Under the pieces are notes generated by a model, which searched no databases, was not told where the DNA came from, and was given only the letters and a program-made list of their open reading frames with translations. Shown here piece by piece: positions 7,531 through 16,081 of a DNA stretch of 64,000 bases. Position numbers and translations under genes: made by a program. The stretch comes from Gaetbulibacter_A aestuarii (GTDB taxonomy: Bacteria; Bacteroidota; Bacteroidia; Flavobacteriales; Flavobacteriaceae), in contig NZ_BAABAY010000001.1 of NCBI RefSeq assembly GCF_039537665.1, forward strand, positions 1,116,001-1,180,000, read 5' to 3'. Each line of letters starts with the position of its first letter. Positions within the stretch are counted from its first letter, which is position 1.

Positions 7531-10158
7531 ATGAAAGCATTTTTAAAAATTTGTTTTGTGATCTGCCTGACCATGGGTTTTTTAAATGTGGCAGGAGCAC
7601 AGGAACAAAATCAAGACCAACAAGTACCAAAATCTACCTTTGACAAATATGAAGCATTCAGTCCGCTTTTCATGACGGGGCAAACCAATGCATTTCATAG
7701 CGCCACCGGAGAACCCGGGCCCATGTACTGGCAAAATCAAGCGAATTACAAGATCAAAGCTACCTTGGATACTATCAATCATAAAGTGGAAGGAAAAGTG
7801 ACGATTACCTATATCAATAATAGTCCGTATAATCTTGATTTTTTATGGTTACAATTAGATCAAAATACCTTTAGAAAGGATTCCCGGGGATCGGCATTAT
7901 ACCCTTCGAATGATCGAAATGGCGTGCATACGTTTACAGATGGTTATCATCTTAAGAATGTTTCGATTAGTATGGACCACCGAAATGAAAAGGCTGATTA
8001 CGTCGTTTCGGATACGCGGATGCAAATTCGATTACCGGAGGCCTTAAAATCTAAAGGTGAAAGTATGGACATTACGATAGACTATTCTTTTGAGATCCCG
8101 GAACACGGAAAAGATCGCATGGGCCGGTTTGATTCTAAAAACGGATGGATCTATACGCTTGCCCAGTGGTATCCTAGAATGGAAGTTTTAGATGAAGTTG
8201 ATGGATGGAACACTTTACCGTATCTGGGAACCGGTGAATTTTATCTCGAATATGGAGATTTTGATTATGAAATTACAGCACCGGAAAACATGATTGTTGT
8301 AGGTTCAGGAGAACTACAAAATCCAAAAGAGGTTTTAACTGATCAAGAAATGGATCAATTAGAAAAAGCTCGAAAAAGCGATCAGACCGTAATGATCCGT
8401 TCTAAAGCGCAAATGATGGAAGGAACCCATCACGAAGGAGATAGAAACGGTATGCTGACCTGGCATTTTAAAATAAATCAAAGTCGGGATGTGGCCTGGG
8501 CGGCATCAAAAGCCTTTATTTGGGATGCGGCAAAAATTAATTTACCTAACGGAAAAACGGCTTTGGCTCAATCCGTATATCCGGAAGAAAACTCTGGACA
8601 GGATGGCTATGGTCGCTCCACAGAATATGTAAAAAATTCTATTGAATTATACTCGAAAGAATGGTTGCCTTATACCTATCCTGTTGCCACAAATGTTGCC
8701 GGGCATGAGGGAGGTATGGAATATCCCGGTATTGTATTTTGTAGCTACAAAAGTAAAACCAGTAGTTTGTGGGGTGTTATAAATCATGAATTTGGACACA
8801 ATTGGTTTCCAATGATCGTGGGCTCCAATGAACGTAAATACGCATGGATGGATGAAGGTTTCAATACTTTTATTAATAGTGTTGATACCAAGGAATTTAA
8901 TGATGGAGAATATTACAACCCTAGCGATCTGCAGCAAACGGGAAATCAAATGTTTAATGAGGCATTGGACCCTGTTTTTACGACTCCAGATGTTATACAT
9001 AACCAACAAAATCTTGGTATGGAAGCTTATTTTAAACCAAGCACGGCGCTTAAGGTTTTACGAAATACGGTATTAGGAAAAGATCGTTTTGACTATGCTT
9101 TTAAAACCTATATAAAACGCTGGGCCTTTAAACACCCTGCACCATGGGATTTCTTTAATACGATGAATAGTGTTTCCGGAGAAGACCTAACCTGGTTTTG
9201 GAAAGGTTGGTTTATGAATAACTGGAAATTGGATCAGGCTATAGAAGGCGTGGATTATGTTGATGGCGATCCTTCAAAAGGTGCGTTGATCAAGCTATTG
9301 AATAAATACAAAATGCCGATGCCGGTAACCTTGAAAATTACGGATGAGAATAACACCACAAAAACGGTTAAACTACCGGTTGAAATTTGGATGACCGGTC
9401 CGGAATACGTTTATAATTATCCTTCAAATTCAAGAATTGTATCTGTTGAAATAGATCCGAATCATGAAGTGCCGGATCTGAATCCCGATAATAACACCTT
9501 CACAAAATTAATGGAAGCTCCTGTAGGCATGGATGCCACAAAGGTTATTGATAATTATATTGAAGCCATAGGAGGGCGAAAAGTTTTGGAAGCGGTTAAA
9601 GATATTTCAATTACAAGAAAAGAAATGATACAAGGCAACGAGATCGTTTTTGATATAAAGAAAAAGAAGCCTGGTAAAATGTTTCTTTCAGTTTCATTAC
9701 CTCAAATGAACCGAACTTTAGCCAAATATATCGTTAATGGGAATGAGGTTTATGCGGAGAATAATGGTCAGAAGCAGGAAATACCTGAAAAGAGCAAGCC
9801 GGGTATTATGAGTCAGGCCGCTATTTTTCCGGAACTTAATTACGGTCAAAAAGGATACGAATTAAAACTTTTGGGTATGAACATGGATGCTGATGGGAAG
9901 ACTTATGTGGTTCAAGTGAACACCCCTTACGGTCAGTCTAAAAAGATTTATTTTTCTGCAGATTCCGGTTTGAAAATAAAAGAGGAGGTTGCCACAGATA
10001 ACGGAGCAGCAGTAAACAGATTCGCTGATTACAAAAATGTAGATGGCGTTAAAATCCCTTATACGGAAATGACGAATAATTTTGGTAGAGAGGTAAAAAT
10101 GACCGTGGATGAGGTAACGTTGAATCAGAATCTTGAAGATTCAATTTTTAAGATATAA
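7531..10158 (+). CDS. Exported M1-family zinc metallopeptidase
   Basis: An 875-residue protein with a signal peptide ending near GAQ. The M1 features are in order: an aminopeptidase N-like beta domain (about 60-290), an exopeptidase-type motif GGMEYPGIVF (about 393) and the zinc site HEFGH (419-423) with the third ligand Glu 442, exactly HExxH-18-E. From about 680 a second beta-rich domain follows that resembles outer-membrane lipoprotein-sorting folds. It probably trims peptides in the periplasm or at the surface. A TAATTTTG -7-like element lies at 7468-7475. The gene stands alone and is followed by a structured repeat. Confidence 0.9.
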   Translation: MKAFLKICFVICLTMGFLNVAGAQEQNQDQQVPKSTFDKYEAFSPLFMTGQTNAFHSATGEPGPMYWQNQANYKIKATLDTINHKVEGKVTITYINNSPYNLDFLWLQLDQNTFRKDSRGSALYPSNDRNGVHTFTDGYHLKNVSISMDHRNEKADYVVSDTRMQIRLPEALKSKGESMDITIDYSFEIPEHGKDRMGRFDSKNGWIYTLAQWYPRMEVLDEVDGWNTLPYLGTGEFYLEYGDFDYEITAPENMIVVGSGELQNPKEVLTDQEMDQLEKARKSDQTVMIRSKAQMMEGTHHEGDRNGMLTWHFKINQSRDVAWAASKAFIWDAAKINLPNGKTALAQSVYPEENSGQDGYGRSTEYVKNSIELYSKEWLPYTYPVATNVAGHEGGMEYPGIVFCSYKSKTSSLWGVINHEFGHNWFPMIVGSNERKYAWMDEGFNTFINSVDTKEFNDGEYYNPSDLQQTGNQMFNEALDPVFTTPDVIHNQQNLGMEAYFKPSTALKVLRNTVLGKDRFDYAFKTYIKRWAFKHPAPWDFFNTMNSVSGEDLTWFWKGWFMNNWKLDQAIEGVDYVDGDPSKGALIKLLNKYKMPMPVTLKITDENNTTKTVKLPVEIWMTGPEYVYNYPSNSRIVSVEIDPNHEVPDLNPDNNTFTKLMEAPVGMDATKVIDNYIEAIGGRKVLEAVKDISITRKEMIQGNEIVFDIKKKKPGKMFLSVSLPQMNRTLAKYIVNGNEVYAENNGQKQEIPEKSKPGIMSQAAIFPELNYGQKGYELKLLGMNMDADGKTYVVQVNTPYGQSKKIYFSADSGLKIKEEVATDNGAAVNRFADYKNVDGVKIPYTEMTNNFGREVKMTVDEVTLNQNLEDSIFKI

Positions 10159-10183
10159 TACATATCTCATTATGAATATTTCA

Positions 10184-10285
10184 GCCCGCACGAGCGATTG
10201 AAACAGCATCCTTTTTTTGCCTTTGAAGCAAAAAAAGATATCGTGGAAAGCGCGGTTTATTTTAAAAGATTTAAAATAAACGGGC
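10184..10285 (+). repeat. Structured intergenic repeat, copy 1
   Basis: GCCCG (10184-10188) pairs with CGGGC (10281-10285) and would close a three-part fold. The middle hairpin is ATC-C-TTTTTTTGC against GCAAAAAAAGAT with a bulged C (10208-10240). The third is a perfect 12-bp stem with loop AGA (10255-10281). The blocks GATTG, GCATCCTTT, AAAAAAAGATA and GAAAGC recur in the same order at 45708-45785. It lies 25 bp after the M1 peptidase stop and just before a terminator. It may be a 3' UTR element, a small RNA or a mobile repeat. Confidence 0.65.
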
Positions 10286-10288
10286 CAT

Positions 10289-10325
10289 AAAAAAACCCTA
10301 ATCACTATTGATTAGGGTTTTTTAT
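10289..10325. terminator. Bidirectional terminator between the M1 peptidase and ahcY
   Basis: The stem AAACCCTAATC, a loop of about 6 nt and GATTAGGGTTT, with A and T runs on either side, serves both convergent transcripts. Confidence 0.85.
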
Positions 10326-10343
10326 TTTTATCTGAAACAGGTA

Positions 10344-11660
10344 TTAGTATCTGTAATATTCAGGTTTAAAAGGGCCTTCGGGTTTTACGCCTATGTATTC
10401 GGCCTGATCTTCACGTAATTCTGTAAGCTCAACTCCGATTTTTTCAAGGTGAAGTTTTGCCACTTTTTCATCGAGATGTTTTGGCAACATATATACTTTG
10501 TTTTCGTAATTATCGCTGTTGTTCCAAAGCTCGATCTGTGCTAAAGTCTGGTTCGTAAATGAGTTACTCATCACAAAACTTGGGTGACCGGTAGCACACC
10601 CCAGATTCACTAAACGACCTTCAGCCAAAATAATGATGTCCTTACCATCGATGGTGTATTTATCAACCTGAGGTTTGATGGTATTTTTAGTGTGTCCGTA
10701 GTTTTTCTTTAACCAGGCCATATCGATCTCATTGTCGAAGTGCCCAATATTACAAACGATGGTCTTATCTTTAAAAGCTTCAAAATGGCGTGCCTGAACG
10801 ATGTCTTTATTTCCTGTAGTGGTAATCACGATATCAGCATTCGGTGCAACAGTTTCAAGTTTTTTAACTTCAAAACCGTCCATCGCAGCTTGAAGGGCAC
10901 AGATCGGATCGATCTCTGTTACAGTTACGATACTTCCTGCACCTTTAAAAGATGCTGCCGTACCTTTACCTACATCGCCATAGCCACAAACAACAACACG
11001 TTTTCCTGCGAGCATGACATCGGTGGCACGACGAATGGCATCTACGGCACTTTCGCGACAGCCGTATTTATTATCGAATTTACTTTTAGTTACAGAATCG
11101 TTCACATTAATAGCCGGCATTGGTAATGTACCTTTGTTCATACGCTCGTATAAACGGTGCACTCCGGTAGTCGTTTCTTCGCTTAAACCTTTAATACCTG
11201 AAACTAATTCCGGGTATTTATCAAGTACCATGTTGGTAAGATCGCCACCGTCATCAAGAATCATGTTTAATGGTTTACGATCTTCTCCAAAAAAGAGTGT
11301 TTGCTCGATACACCAATCAAACTCTTCTTCGGTCATATCTTTCCACGCATAAACCGAAGTTCCTGCAGCAGCAATGGCAGCAGCAGCCTGATCTTGTGTT
11401 GAAAAAATATTACAAGAACTCCAGGTTACTTCCGCACCAAGGGCTTGTAATGTTTCGATAAGCACTGCAGTTTGAATGGTCATGTGCAGGCAACCTGCTA
11501 TACGCGCGCCCTTCAAAGGTTGGGATGCGCCATATTCTTCACGCAAACTCATTAAGCCGGGCATCTCAGCCTGGGCCAGTTCAATTTCTTTTCTTCCCCA
11601 GTCTGCAAGTGTAATATCTTTCACTTTATGGGCAACGTAAGGCATTGTTTTTGTACTCAT
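10344..11660 (-). CDS. ahcY: Adenosylhomocysteinase (S-adenosyl-L-homocysteine hydrolase)
   Basis: A 438-residue cytosolic enzyme that splits S-adenosylhomocysteine into adenosine and homocysteine, clearing the by-product of SAM methylation. The NAD-binding motif GYGDVGKGTAASFKGAG, the substrate region ALGAEVTWSSCNIFSTQD and the C-terminal GPFKPEYYRY are all present. The frame stays open 19 codons upstream, but the start at 11660 (MSTKTMPYVAHKVKDI) matches the family N terminus. A TATCTTTG -7 element is read leftward at 11775-11768. No SAM or SAH riboswitch was recognised in the leader. Confidence 0.95.
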   Translation of the reverse strand: MSTKTMPYVAHKVKDITLADWGRKEIELAQAEMPGLMSLREEYGASQPLKGARIAGCLHMTIQTAVLIETLQALGAEVTWSSCNIFSTQDQAAAAIAAAGTSVYAWKDMTEEEFDWCIEQTLFFGEDRKPLNMILDDGGDLTNMVLDKYPELVSGIKGLSEETTTGVHRLYERMNKGTLPMPAINVNDSVTKSKFDNKYGCRESAVDAIRRATDVMLAGKRVVVCGYGDVGKGTAASFKGAGSIVTVTEIDPICALQAAMDGFEVKKLETVAPNADIVITTTGNKDIVQARHFEAFKDKTIVCNIGHFDNEIDMAWLKKNYGHTKNTIKPQVDKYTIDGKDIIILAEGRLVNLGCATGHPSFVMSNSFTNQTLAQIELWNNSDNYENKVYMLPKHLDEKVAKLHLEKIGVELTELREDQAEYIGVKPEGPFKPEYYRY

Positions 11661-11798
11661 ATATATGTTTCTTTTAAACTCGTAAATGTTCAACCTGAAA
11701 ACCCTTTGCTTTAGCATTTAAAATAGTTAAATTCGCCTTGCAATAATGGTTTAAGTCCTTCAGGCTGCAAAGATAACCAATAACTTTTAGAATATTAA

Positions 11799-12425
11799 AT
11801 GCCACTTTATAAAACTATTACTCCTAATTCCGAAACGGAAGTTAAGATTTGGCATATCGAAGAATCCTACGATGAATTCATGGCTGAGGTAGAATTAAAA
11901 CCTGAAAGTTTGGAACGGGTTTTAGGGATGAAGAGTGTTTTGCATCAACGCGGATTTTTAAGTGTCCGCTGTTTATTGAAGGCTTTTGGTTATGCGGATA
12001 CCGATCTGTATTATGATGATTTTGGCAAACCGCATTTGAAAGATGAAAAATACATTTCGATTACGCATTCCTTCTTTTTCTCTGCGGTGATCGTGAGCAA
12101 TAGTCCCGTTGGGATCGATATTGAAAAACAACGCGAGAAAATTAGGGTCATTGCCCATAAGTTTATCGATTATGAATGCGATTATTTAGACCCGAAAGCG
12201 CCTGATTATGTAAACAAACTCACAGTAATTTGGTGCGTAAAAGAATCTTTATATAAATTATTTGCCACGCCGGGTTTAAGTTTTAAGGCGCATTGTTTGG
12301 TAATTCCGTTTATGTTAGAAGATAAGAAAACGACTGCATGGATCGATTACAATAGAACGAAACACAAATACCAAATTCAATTTTTGGAATTCGAAGGCTT
12401 TACCTGTGCTTTTACAGTTCCGTAA
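11799..12425 (+). CDS. 4'-phosphopantetheinyl transferase superfamily protein
   Basis: A 208-residue Sfp/AcpS-type enzyme that transfers phosphopantetheine from CoA to carrier proteins. The magnesium motif GIDIEKQREKI (about residue 107) and the downstream WCVKESLYKLF (about 148) are the two family signatures. It is divergent from ahcY and precedes the thiamine genes by 40 bp. The carrier-protein partner is not in the window. Confidence 0.85.
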   Translation: MPLYKTITPNSETEVKIWHIEESYDEFMAEVELKPESLERVLGMKSVLHQRGFLSVRCLLKAFGYADTDLYYDDFGKPHLKDEKYISITHSFFFSAVIVSNSPVGIDIEKQREKIRVIAHKFIDYECDYLDPKAPDYVNKLTVIWCVKESLYKLFATPGLSFKAHCLVIPFMLEDKKTTAWIDYNRTKHKYQIQFLEFEGFTCAFTVP

Positions 12426-12465
12426 GAGCTCCTTTTTTAAAAATTGAAAAGAATAAAAAGATATT

Positions 12466-12726
12466 ATGAATATTTCAGTTGAATTAACCTTATCGCCGCT
12501 TACCGATGATTTTGAAGACATTATCATCAGGTTTATAAAAAGACTTAGAGCATCAGGATTAAAGGTTCTTGAAAATCCGTTAAGCACTCAGGTTTATGGA
12601 GATTACGATACGGTGATGTCTGTATTGAATATCGAGATCAAAGAAACCTTTACTTTGATGGAACATGGTGTATTGTATATGAAACTGGTTACTTCAGACC
12701 GTCACGATTATGAGCCCGATTTTTGA
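12466..12726 (+). CDS. YkoF-like thiamine-binding protein
   Basis: An 86-residue single-domain protein resembling the thiamine-binding YkoF/MTH1187 fold (MNISVELTLSPLTDDFEDI, IKRLRASGLKVLENPLSTQVYGDYDTVM). It ends inside the next gene (17-bp overlap with pnuC). Its place beside a PnuC permease and a NadR-like kinase, with a TPP-riboswitch receptor downstream, supports a role in thiamine handling. The lack of a signal peptide suggests a cytosolic protein. Confidence 0.75.
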   Translation: MNISVELTLSPLTDDFEDIIIRFIKRLRASGLKVLENPLSTQVYGDYDTVMSVLNIEIKETFTLMEHGVLYMKLVTSDRHDYEPDF

Positions 12727-13342
12727 TTTTTTCTTTTCGCAGTATCGTGATTATGCCACGGTGGATATTATTCTGGAGATCGTTGCCGTGATCTTCGGCT
12801 TTTTGTCCGTTTGGTATTCCAAGCAAAATAATATTTTGGTGTTTCCTACCGGTATGGTGAGTACTATTATTTTTGTTTATTTATTGTTGAAATGGGGCTT
12901 GCTTGGTGATATGATGATCAATGGATATTACTTTGCTATGAGTGTTTATGGCTGGTATATCTGGACACGGAAAGTAGATGCTACCCACGTAACACCAATC
13001 ACCAGAACCACAGACAACGAAAAAAAACTGAGTACAGCGATATTTATTGCGACCCTCTTATTTGTTTATTTAGTTTACACTGTTTTCGATAAGTGGACGA
13101 GCTGGACAGCTTATGTGGATACCGTTACAACTGCTGTATTTTTTGTAGGGATGTGGCTTATGGCACGGCGTAAGATTGAAAACTGGATCTTCTGGATTAT
13201 TGGAGATATTATTTCGGTACCTTTGTACTTTTATAAAGGTTTAACCTTTACGAGTCTTCAATATTTAGGGTTCACATTCATAGCCGTATTTGGTTATTTA
13301 GCATGGAAGAAAAATTTAAACAACAACCTGCAAACTGCGTAA
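12710..13342 (+). CDS. PnuC/PnuT-family vitamin permease, probably thiamine
   Basis: A 210-residue inner-membrane protein with about 6-7 hydrophobic segments and PnuC-type motifs (the aromatic NGYYFAMSVYGWYIWTRK, then VDTVTTAVFFVGMWLMARRK and ENWIFWIIGDIISVPLYFYK). PnuC proteins are facilitators that depend on intracellular phosphorylation. PnuC itself takes nicotinamide riboside, whereas PnuT in Bacteroidota takes thiamine. The choice of thiamine rests on the neighbours. It overlaps both flanking genes (17 and 40 bp), a tightly coupled operon. Confidence 0.82.
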   Translation: MSPIFDFFFSQYRDYATVDIILEIVAVIFGFLSVWYSKQNNILVFPTGMVSTIIFVYLLLKWGLLGDMMINGYYFAMSVYGWYIWTRKVDATHVTPITRTTDNEKKLSTAIFIATLLFVYLVYTVFDKWTSWTAYVDTVTTAVFFVGMWLMARRKIENWIFWIIGDIISVPLYFYKGLTFTSLQYLGFTFIAVFGYLAWKKNLNNNLQTA

Positions 13343-13872
13343 AAGTAGTTTTGTTCGGTCCTGAGTCAACCGGTAAAACAACCTTGTCGCGTCAGTTAGC
13401 GCGATACTATAACTCCGTTTGGGTACCTGAATATGCTCGTGAATATTTGCAGAACAAATGGAATAACGAGCGCAAAACTTGTGAGCCGCATGATCTGTTA
13501 CCCATAGCAGCAGGACAAATGGCGATGGAAAACGATCTTGCTGGGAAAACAAATACGGTGCTCATTTGTGATACCGATCTGTTGGAAACCAAAGTATATT
13601 CAGAGACCTATTATTTAGGGAGTTGTGATCCCGTTTTAGAAAAATATGCTCTGGAAAATACCTACGATCTATATTTTTTAACCTACATCGATACGCCTTG
13701 GGAGGCCGATGATCTGAGGGATAAACCCGAAGAACGCGAGGCGATGTTCAAGGCTTTTGAAAATGAACTGATCAAACAGAATAGACCATACGTTTTGCTG
13801 AAAGGCGATAAAAAAACACGATTGGAAACCGCAACTAAACATATAGATAAATTATTAAAAACCGCTTTATAA
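13303..13872 (+). CDS. NadR-like P-loop ATPase/kinase
   Basis: A 189-residue P-loop protein with Walker A GPESTGKTTLS near residue 19, then VPEYAREYLQ and ICDTDLLETKVYSE, as in the ribosylnicotinamide kinase domain of NadR. The nucleotidyltransferase and HTH parts of full NadR are missing. Phosphorylation would trap the vitamin brought in by the PnuC-type permease. In this context it may act on thiamine, but nicotinamide riboside remains possible. It overlaps pnuC by 40 bp and the DUF4301 gene by 1 bp. Confidence 0.75.
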   Translation: MEEKFKQQPANCVKVVLFGPESTGKTTLSRQLARYYNSVWVPEYAREYLQNKWNNERKTCEPHDLLPIAAGQMAMENDLAGKTNTVLICDTDLLETKVYSETYYLGSCDPVLEKYALENTYDLYFLTYIDTPWEADDLRDKPEEREAMFKAFENELIKQNRPYVLLKGDKKTRLETATKHIDKLLKTAL

Positions 13873-15419
13873 TGTTTACAGATAATGAGATAGCAGAATT
13901 AAAAGCGAAAGGAAAACACGTGGATGATATTGGTGCTCAGATAGCCCAGATCAAGAAGGGGATGTCTTATTCCCATCTGGTATCGGCCGCCACTGTTGGT
14001 GATGGTATTGAACGTTTTGATTATGCTACGACCAACTATTTTATTCGCATTTTCGAATCGAGTCAGGAATTTCTTGATATCATAAAATTTGTTCCTGCTT
14101 CCGGTGCGGCCACAAGGATGTTTAAATTCTTGTTTAATTTTTTGGACGAATACGATCCATTTGAAGAATCGGTTGATGAGTTTGCTGATAAACAGCCCAA
14201 TGATAAGTTGAAAACCTTTATTTCTGAAATGGAATATTTTCCTTTTTACGACGAGGTTGTAGAAAAGATGGAAGATCTATATCCAAACTATGACAATCTG
14301 GATAAAAATGAAGTTTATGTAGCCTTTGTAAAAGCTATGCTTAGCCAGGAAGGGCTTAATTTTAGTTTTTTACCTAAAGGATTATTGCCATTTCATACCT
14401 ACGGAAAACAAACAGTAACAGCCTTTTATGAGCATATGCAGGAAGCTACGTTGTACGCTTCGGCACATCAAAAGGCGAAACTTCATTTTACCGTTTCTGA
14501 AAAACATCTCTCTGATTTTGCATCAGAATGGAATACTATAAAAACCGGTTTAGAAGAAAAAACAGCTACCAGTTTCGACGTGAGCTTTTCCACTCAAAGT
14601 GATAAAACCGATACCATCGCATTGACTGAAGACAACAAAATCTTTAAACACAACGGAAAAATATTGTTTCGTCCAGCCGGCCATGGGGCCTTGTTGGAAA
14701 ATTTGAATGCTTTGGAAGCGGACCTGATATTCATAAAAAATATCGACAATATTGTTGTTTTTAATAAGAACCGCGAACAGTCGCGATACAAAAAGCTGTT
14801 GGCAGGGGTGTTACTAAATGCTCAGGAACAGGTATTTAATTACTTGCATGATCTGGATAAAAACCGCGGATCGGAGACCGAATTGCTTACTATTGCATCA
14901 TTCCTAAACAAAACCTTGAACGTGAAATTAGACGAAGATTTTGAGGATTTTTCATTAGAAGAAAAAGCATCGTATTTACATGATAAATTAAATCGTCCAA
15001 TTCGGGTATGCGGCATGGTTGAAAATAAGGGTGAGCCCGGTGGTGGTCCGTTTTGGGTACGTGATTCTAATGGTGATATCTCACTTCAAATTGTAGAGTT
15101 TGCTCAAATAGATATTCATGATAAAAAACAAAAAGCCATTGTTAAAAAAGCGACACATTTCAATCCAACGGATTTAGTTTGTGGCGTAAAAGATTATAAG
15201 GGAAATCATTTTAACCTCATGGATTTTACGGATCCGGATACGGCTTTTATTAACATGAAAACTCAAAATGGAAGGCCTATAAAAGCCCTTGAGCGCCCCG
15301 GCTTATGGAATGGTAGTATGGCGTATTGGAATACGATCTTTGTTGAAGTGCCACTGGATACTTTCAATCCGGTGAAAACCGTAAACGACCTATTAAAACC
15401 GGAACACCGCGGCTCGTGA
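13872..15419 (+). CDS. DUF4301 family protein
   Basis: A 515-residue cytosolic protein of the DUF4301 family. The segments KFVPASGAATRMFKFLF (about 75) and FLPKGLLPFHTYG (about 170) recall nucleotidyl/sugar-phosphate transferase loops, and GEPGGGPFWV lies near 395. Its function is unknown. It is translationally coupled to the NadR-like kinase (1-bp overlap) and to arfB (4-bp overlap), so it belongs to the same transcript as the vitamin genes; whether it has a related role cannot be said. Confidence 0.75.
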   Translation: MFTDNEIAELKAKGKHVDDIGAQIAQIKKGMSYSHLVSAATVGDGIERFDYATTNYFIRIFESSQEFLDIIKFVPASGAATRMFKFLFNFLDEYDPFEESVDEFADKQPNDKLKTFISEMEYFPFYDEVVEKMEDLYPNYDNLDKNEVYVAFVKAMLSQEGLNFSFLPKGLLPFHTYGKQTVTAFYEHMQEATLYASAHQKAKLHFTVSEKHLSDFASEWNTIKTGLEEKTATSFDVSFSTQSDKTDTIALTEDNKIFKHNGKILFRPAGHGALLENLNALEADLIFIKNIDNIVVFNKNREQSRYKKLLAGVLLNAQEQVFNYLHDLDKNRGSETELLTIASFLNKTLNVKLDEDFEDFSLEEKASYLHDKLNRPIRVCGMVENKGEPGGGPFWVRDSNGDISLQIVEFAQIDIHDKKQKAIVKKATHFNPTDLVCGVKDYKGNHFNLMDFTDPDTAFINMKTQNGRPIKALERPGLWNGSMAYWNTIFVEVPLDTFNPVKTVNDLLKPEHRGS

Positions 15420-15826
15420 ATTACTCGAAAGAAGGCTTAATAAACGAATTGGATTTTAAAGCGGTCCGCAGCTCCGGTAGTGGCGGGCAGCATGTGAATA
15501 AGGTGTCTTCCAAAGTGGAATTACATTTTAATCTGATGGCATCTGAAGCTTTAGATGAAGGGATAAAAGCAAGATTAGAGCAGAAATGGCAAAATCGCCT
15601 AACTAAAGAGGGTGAACTTATTTTACAGTGTGATGACACCAGAAGTCAGCATAAAAATAAAGAACGCGTTATCAAGCGATTTTTTAAATTACTCGATGAA
15701 GCATTGGTTCGGCCAAAAAAAAGAAAACCTACAAAACCTTCGAAAGCGGCCATTAAAAAGCGATTGAAAAGTAAAAAGATCCGATCCGAAAAAAAGGCTT
15801 CCAGGCAAAAACCGGATATTAGTTAA
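15416..15826 (+). CDS. arfB: ArfB-type alternative ribosome-rescue factor
   Basis: A 136-residue peptidyl-tRNA hydrolase of the class I release-factor type. The GGQ motif lies in SSGSGGQHVNKVSSKVELHF (about residues 19-38). The C-terminal tail is strongly basic (KKRKPTKPSKAAIKKRLKSK), the part that enters the mRNA channel of stalled ribosomes. The start is a GTG at 15416 overlapping the DUF4301 stop (GTGA). Length and architecture match ArfB, not RF1/RF2. Confidence 0.88.
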   Translation: MNYSKEGLINELDFKAVRSSGSGGQHVNKVSSKVELHFNLMASEALDEGIKARLEQKWQNRLTKEGELILQCDDTRSQHKNKERVIKRFFKLLDEALVRPKKRKPTKPSKAAIKKRLKSKKIRSEKKASRQKPDIS

Positions 15827-15839
15827 AAAAACCTTTCGA

Positions 15840-15874
15840 TTGGTTTCTCAATTAAGGCAAGCTCATTATCTTTG
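15840..15874 (+). promoter_or_regulatory. Putative promoter for the riboswitch and TonB receptor
   Basis: TTG at 15840-15842 and TATCTTTG at 15867-15874, with a 24-bp spacer, resemble the Bacteroidota promoter; the spacer is slightly long. Transcription would start about 10 nt before the riboswitch core. The promoter separates the receptor from the upstream arfB operon. Confidence 0.55.
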
Positions 15875-15886
15875 TACCGTTCTCAA

Positions 15887-15960
15887 AAAAGGGGTGCCTA
15901 TTATCGGCTGAGATCATACCCATTGAACCTGGAACAGGTAATGCTGTTTAGGAATAATGA
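15887..15960 (+). promoter_or_regulatory. TPP (THI-box) riboswitch
   Basis: The conserved core is present in order: GGGGTGCC (15891), GGCTGAGATCATACCC (from 15906), TTGAACCTG (from 15923) and the closing ACAGGTAATGCTG...AGGAA. This is the thiamine pyrophosphate-binding aptamer. About 120 nt separate it from the receptor ATG. That stretch holds an inverted repeat around CATTTATAAATG (near 15978-15989) and CGATTA/TAATCG just before the ATG (about 16059-16080), which could form the expression platform. High TPP should lower receptor expression. Confidence 0.92.
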
Positions 15961-16081
15961 ATTTTAAACAAAGCCACCCATTTATAAATGATGGCCTTGA
16001 TGGGGATTCAACAAAAATCATTTCATAACCAATAAAGAATAATGACCTCTTTTTATTCGATTATAAATTTTTTTAATCGAC

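Noticed and set aside
11661..11798. SAM or SAH riboswitch upstream of ahcY
   Set aside because: The leader shows only a -7 element (TATCTTTG read leftward) and no conserved aptamer core.
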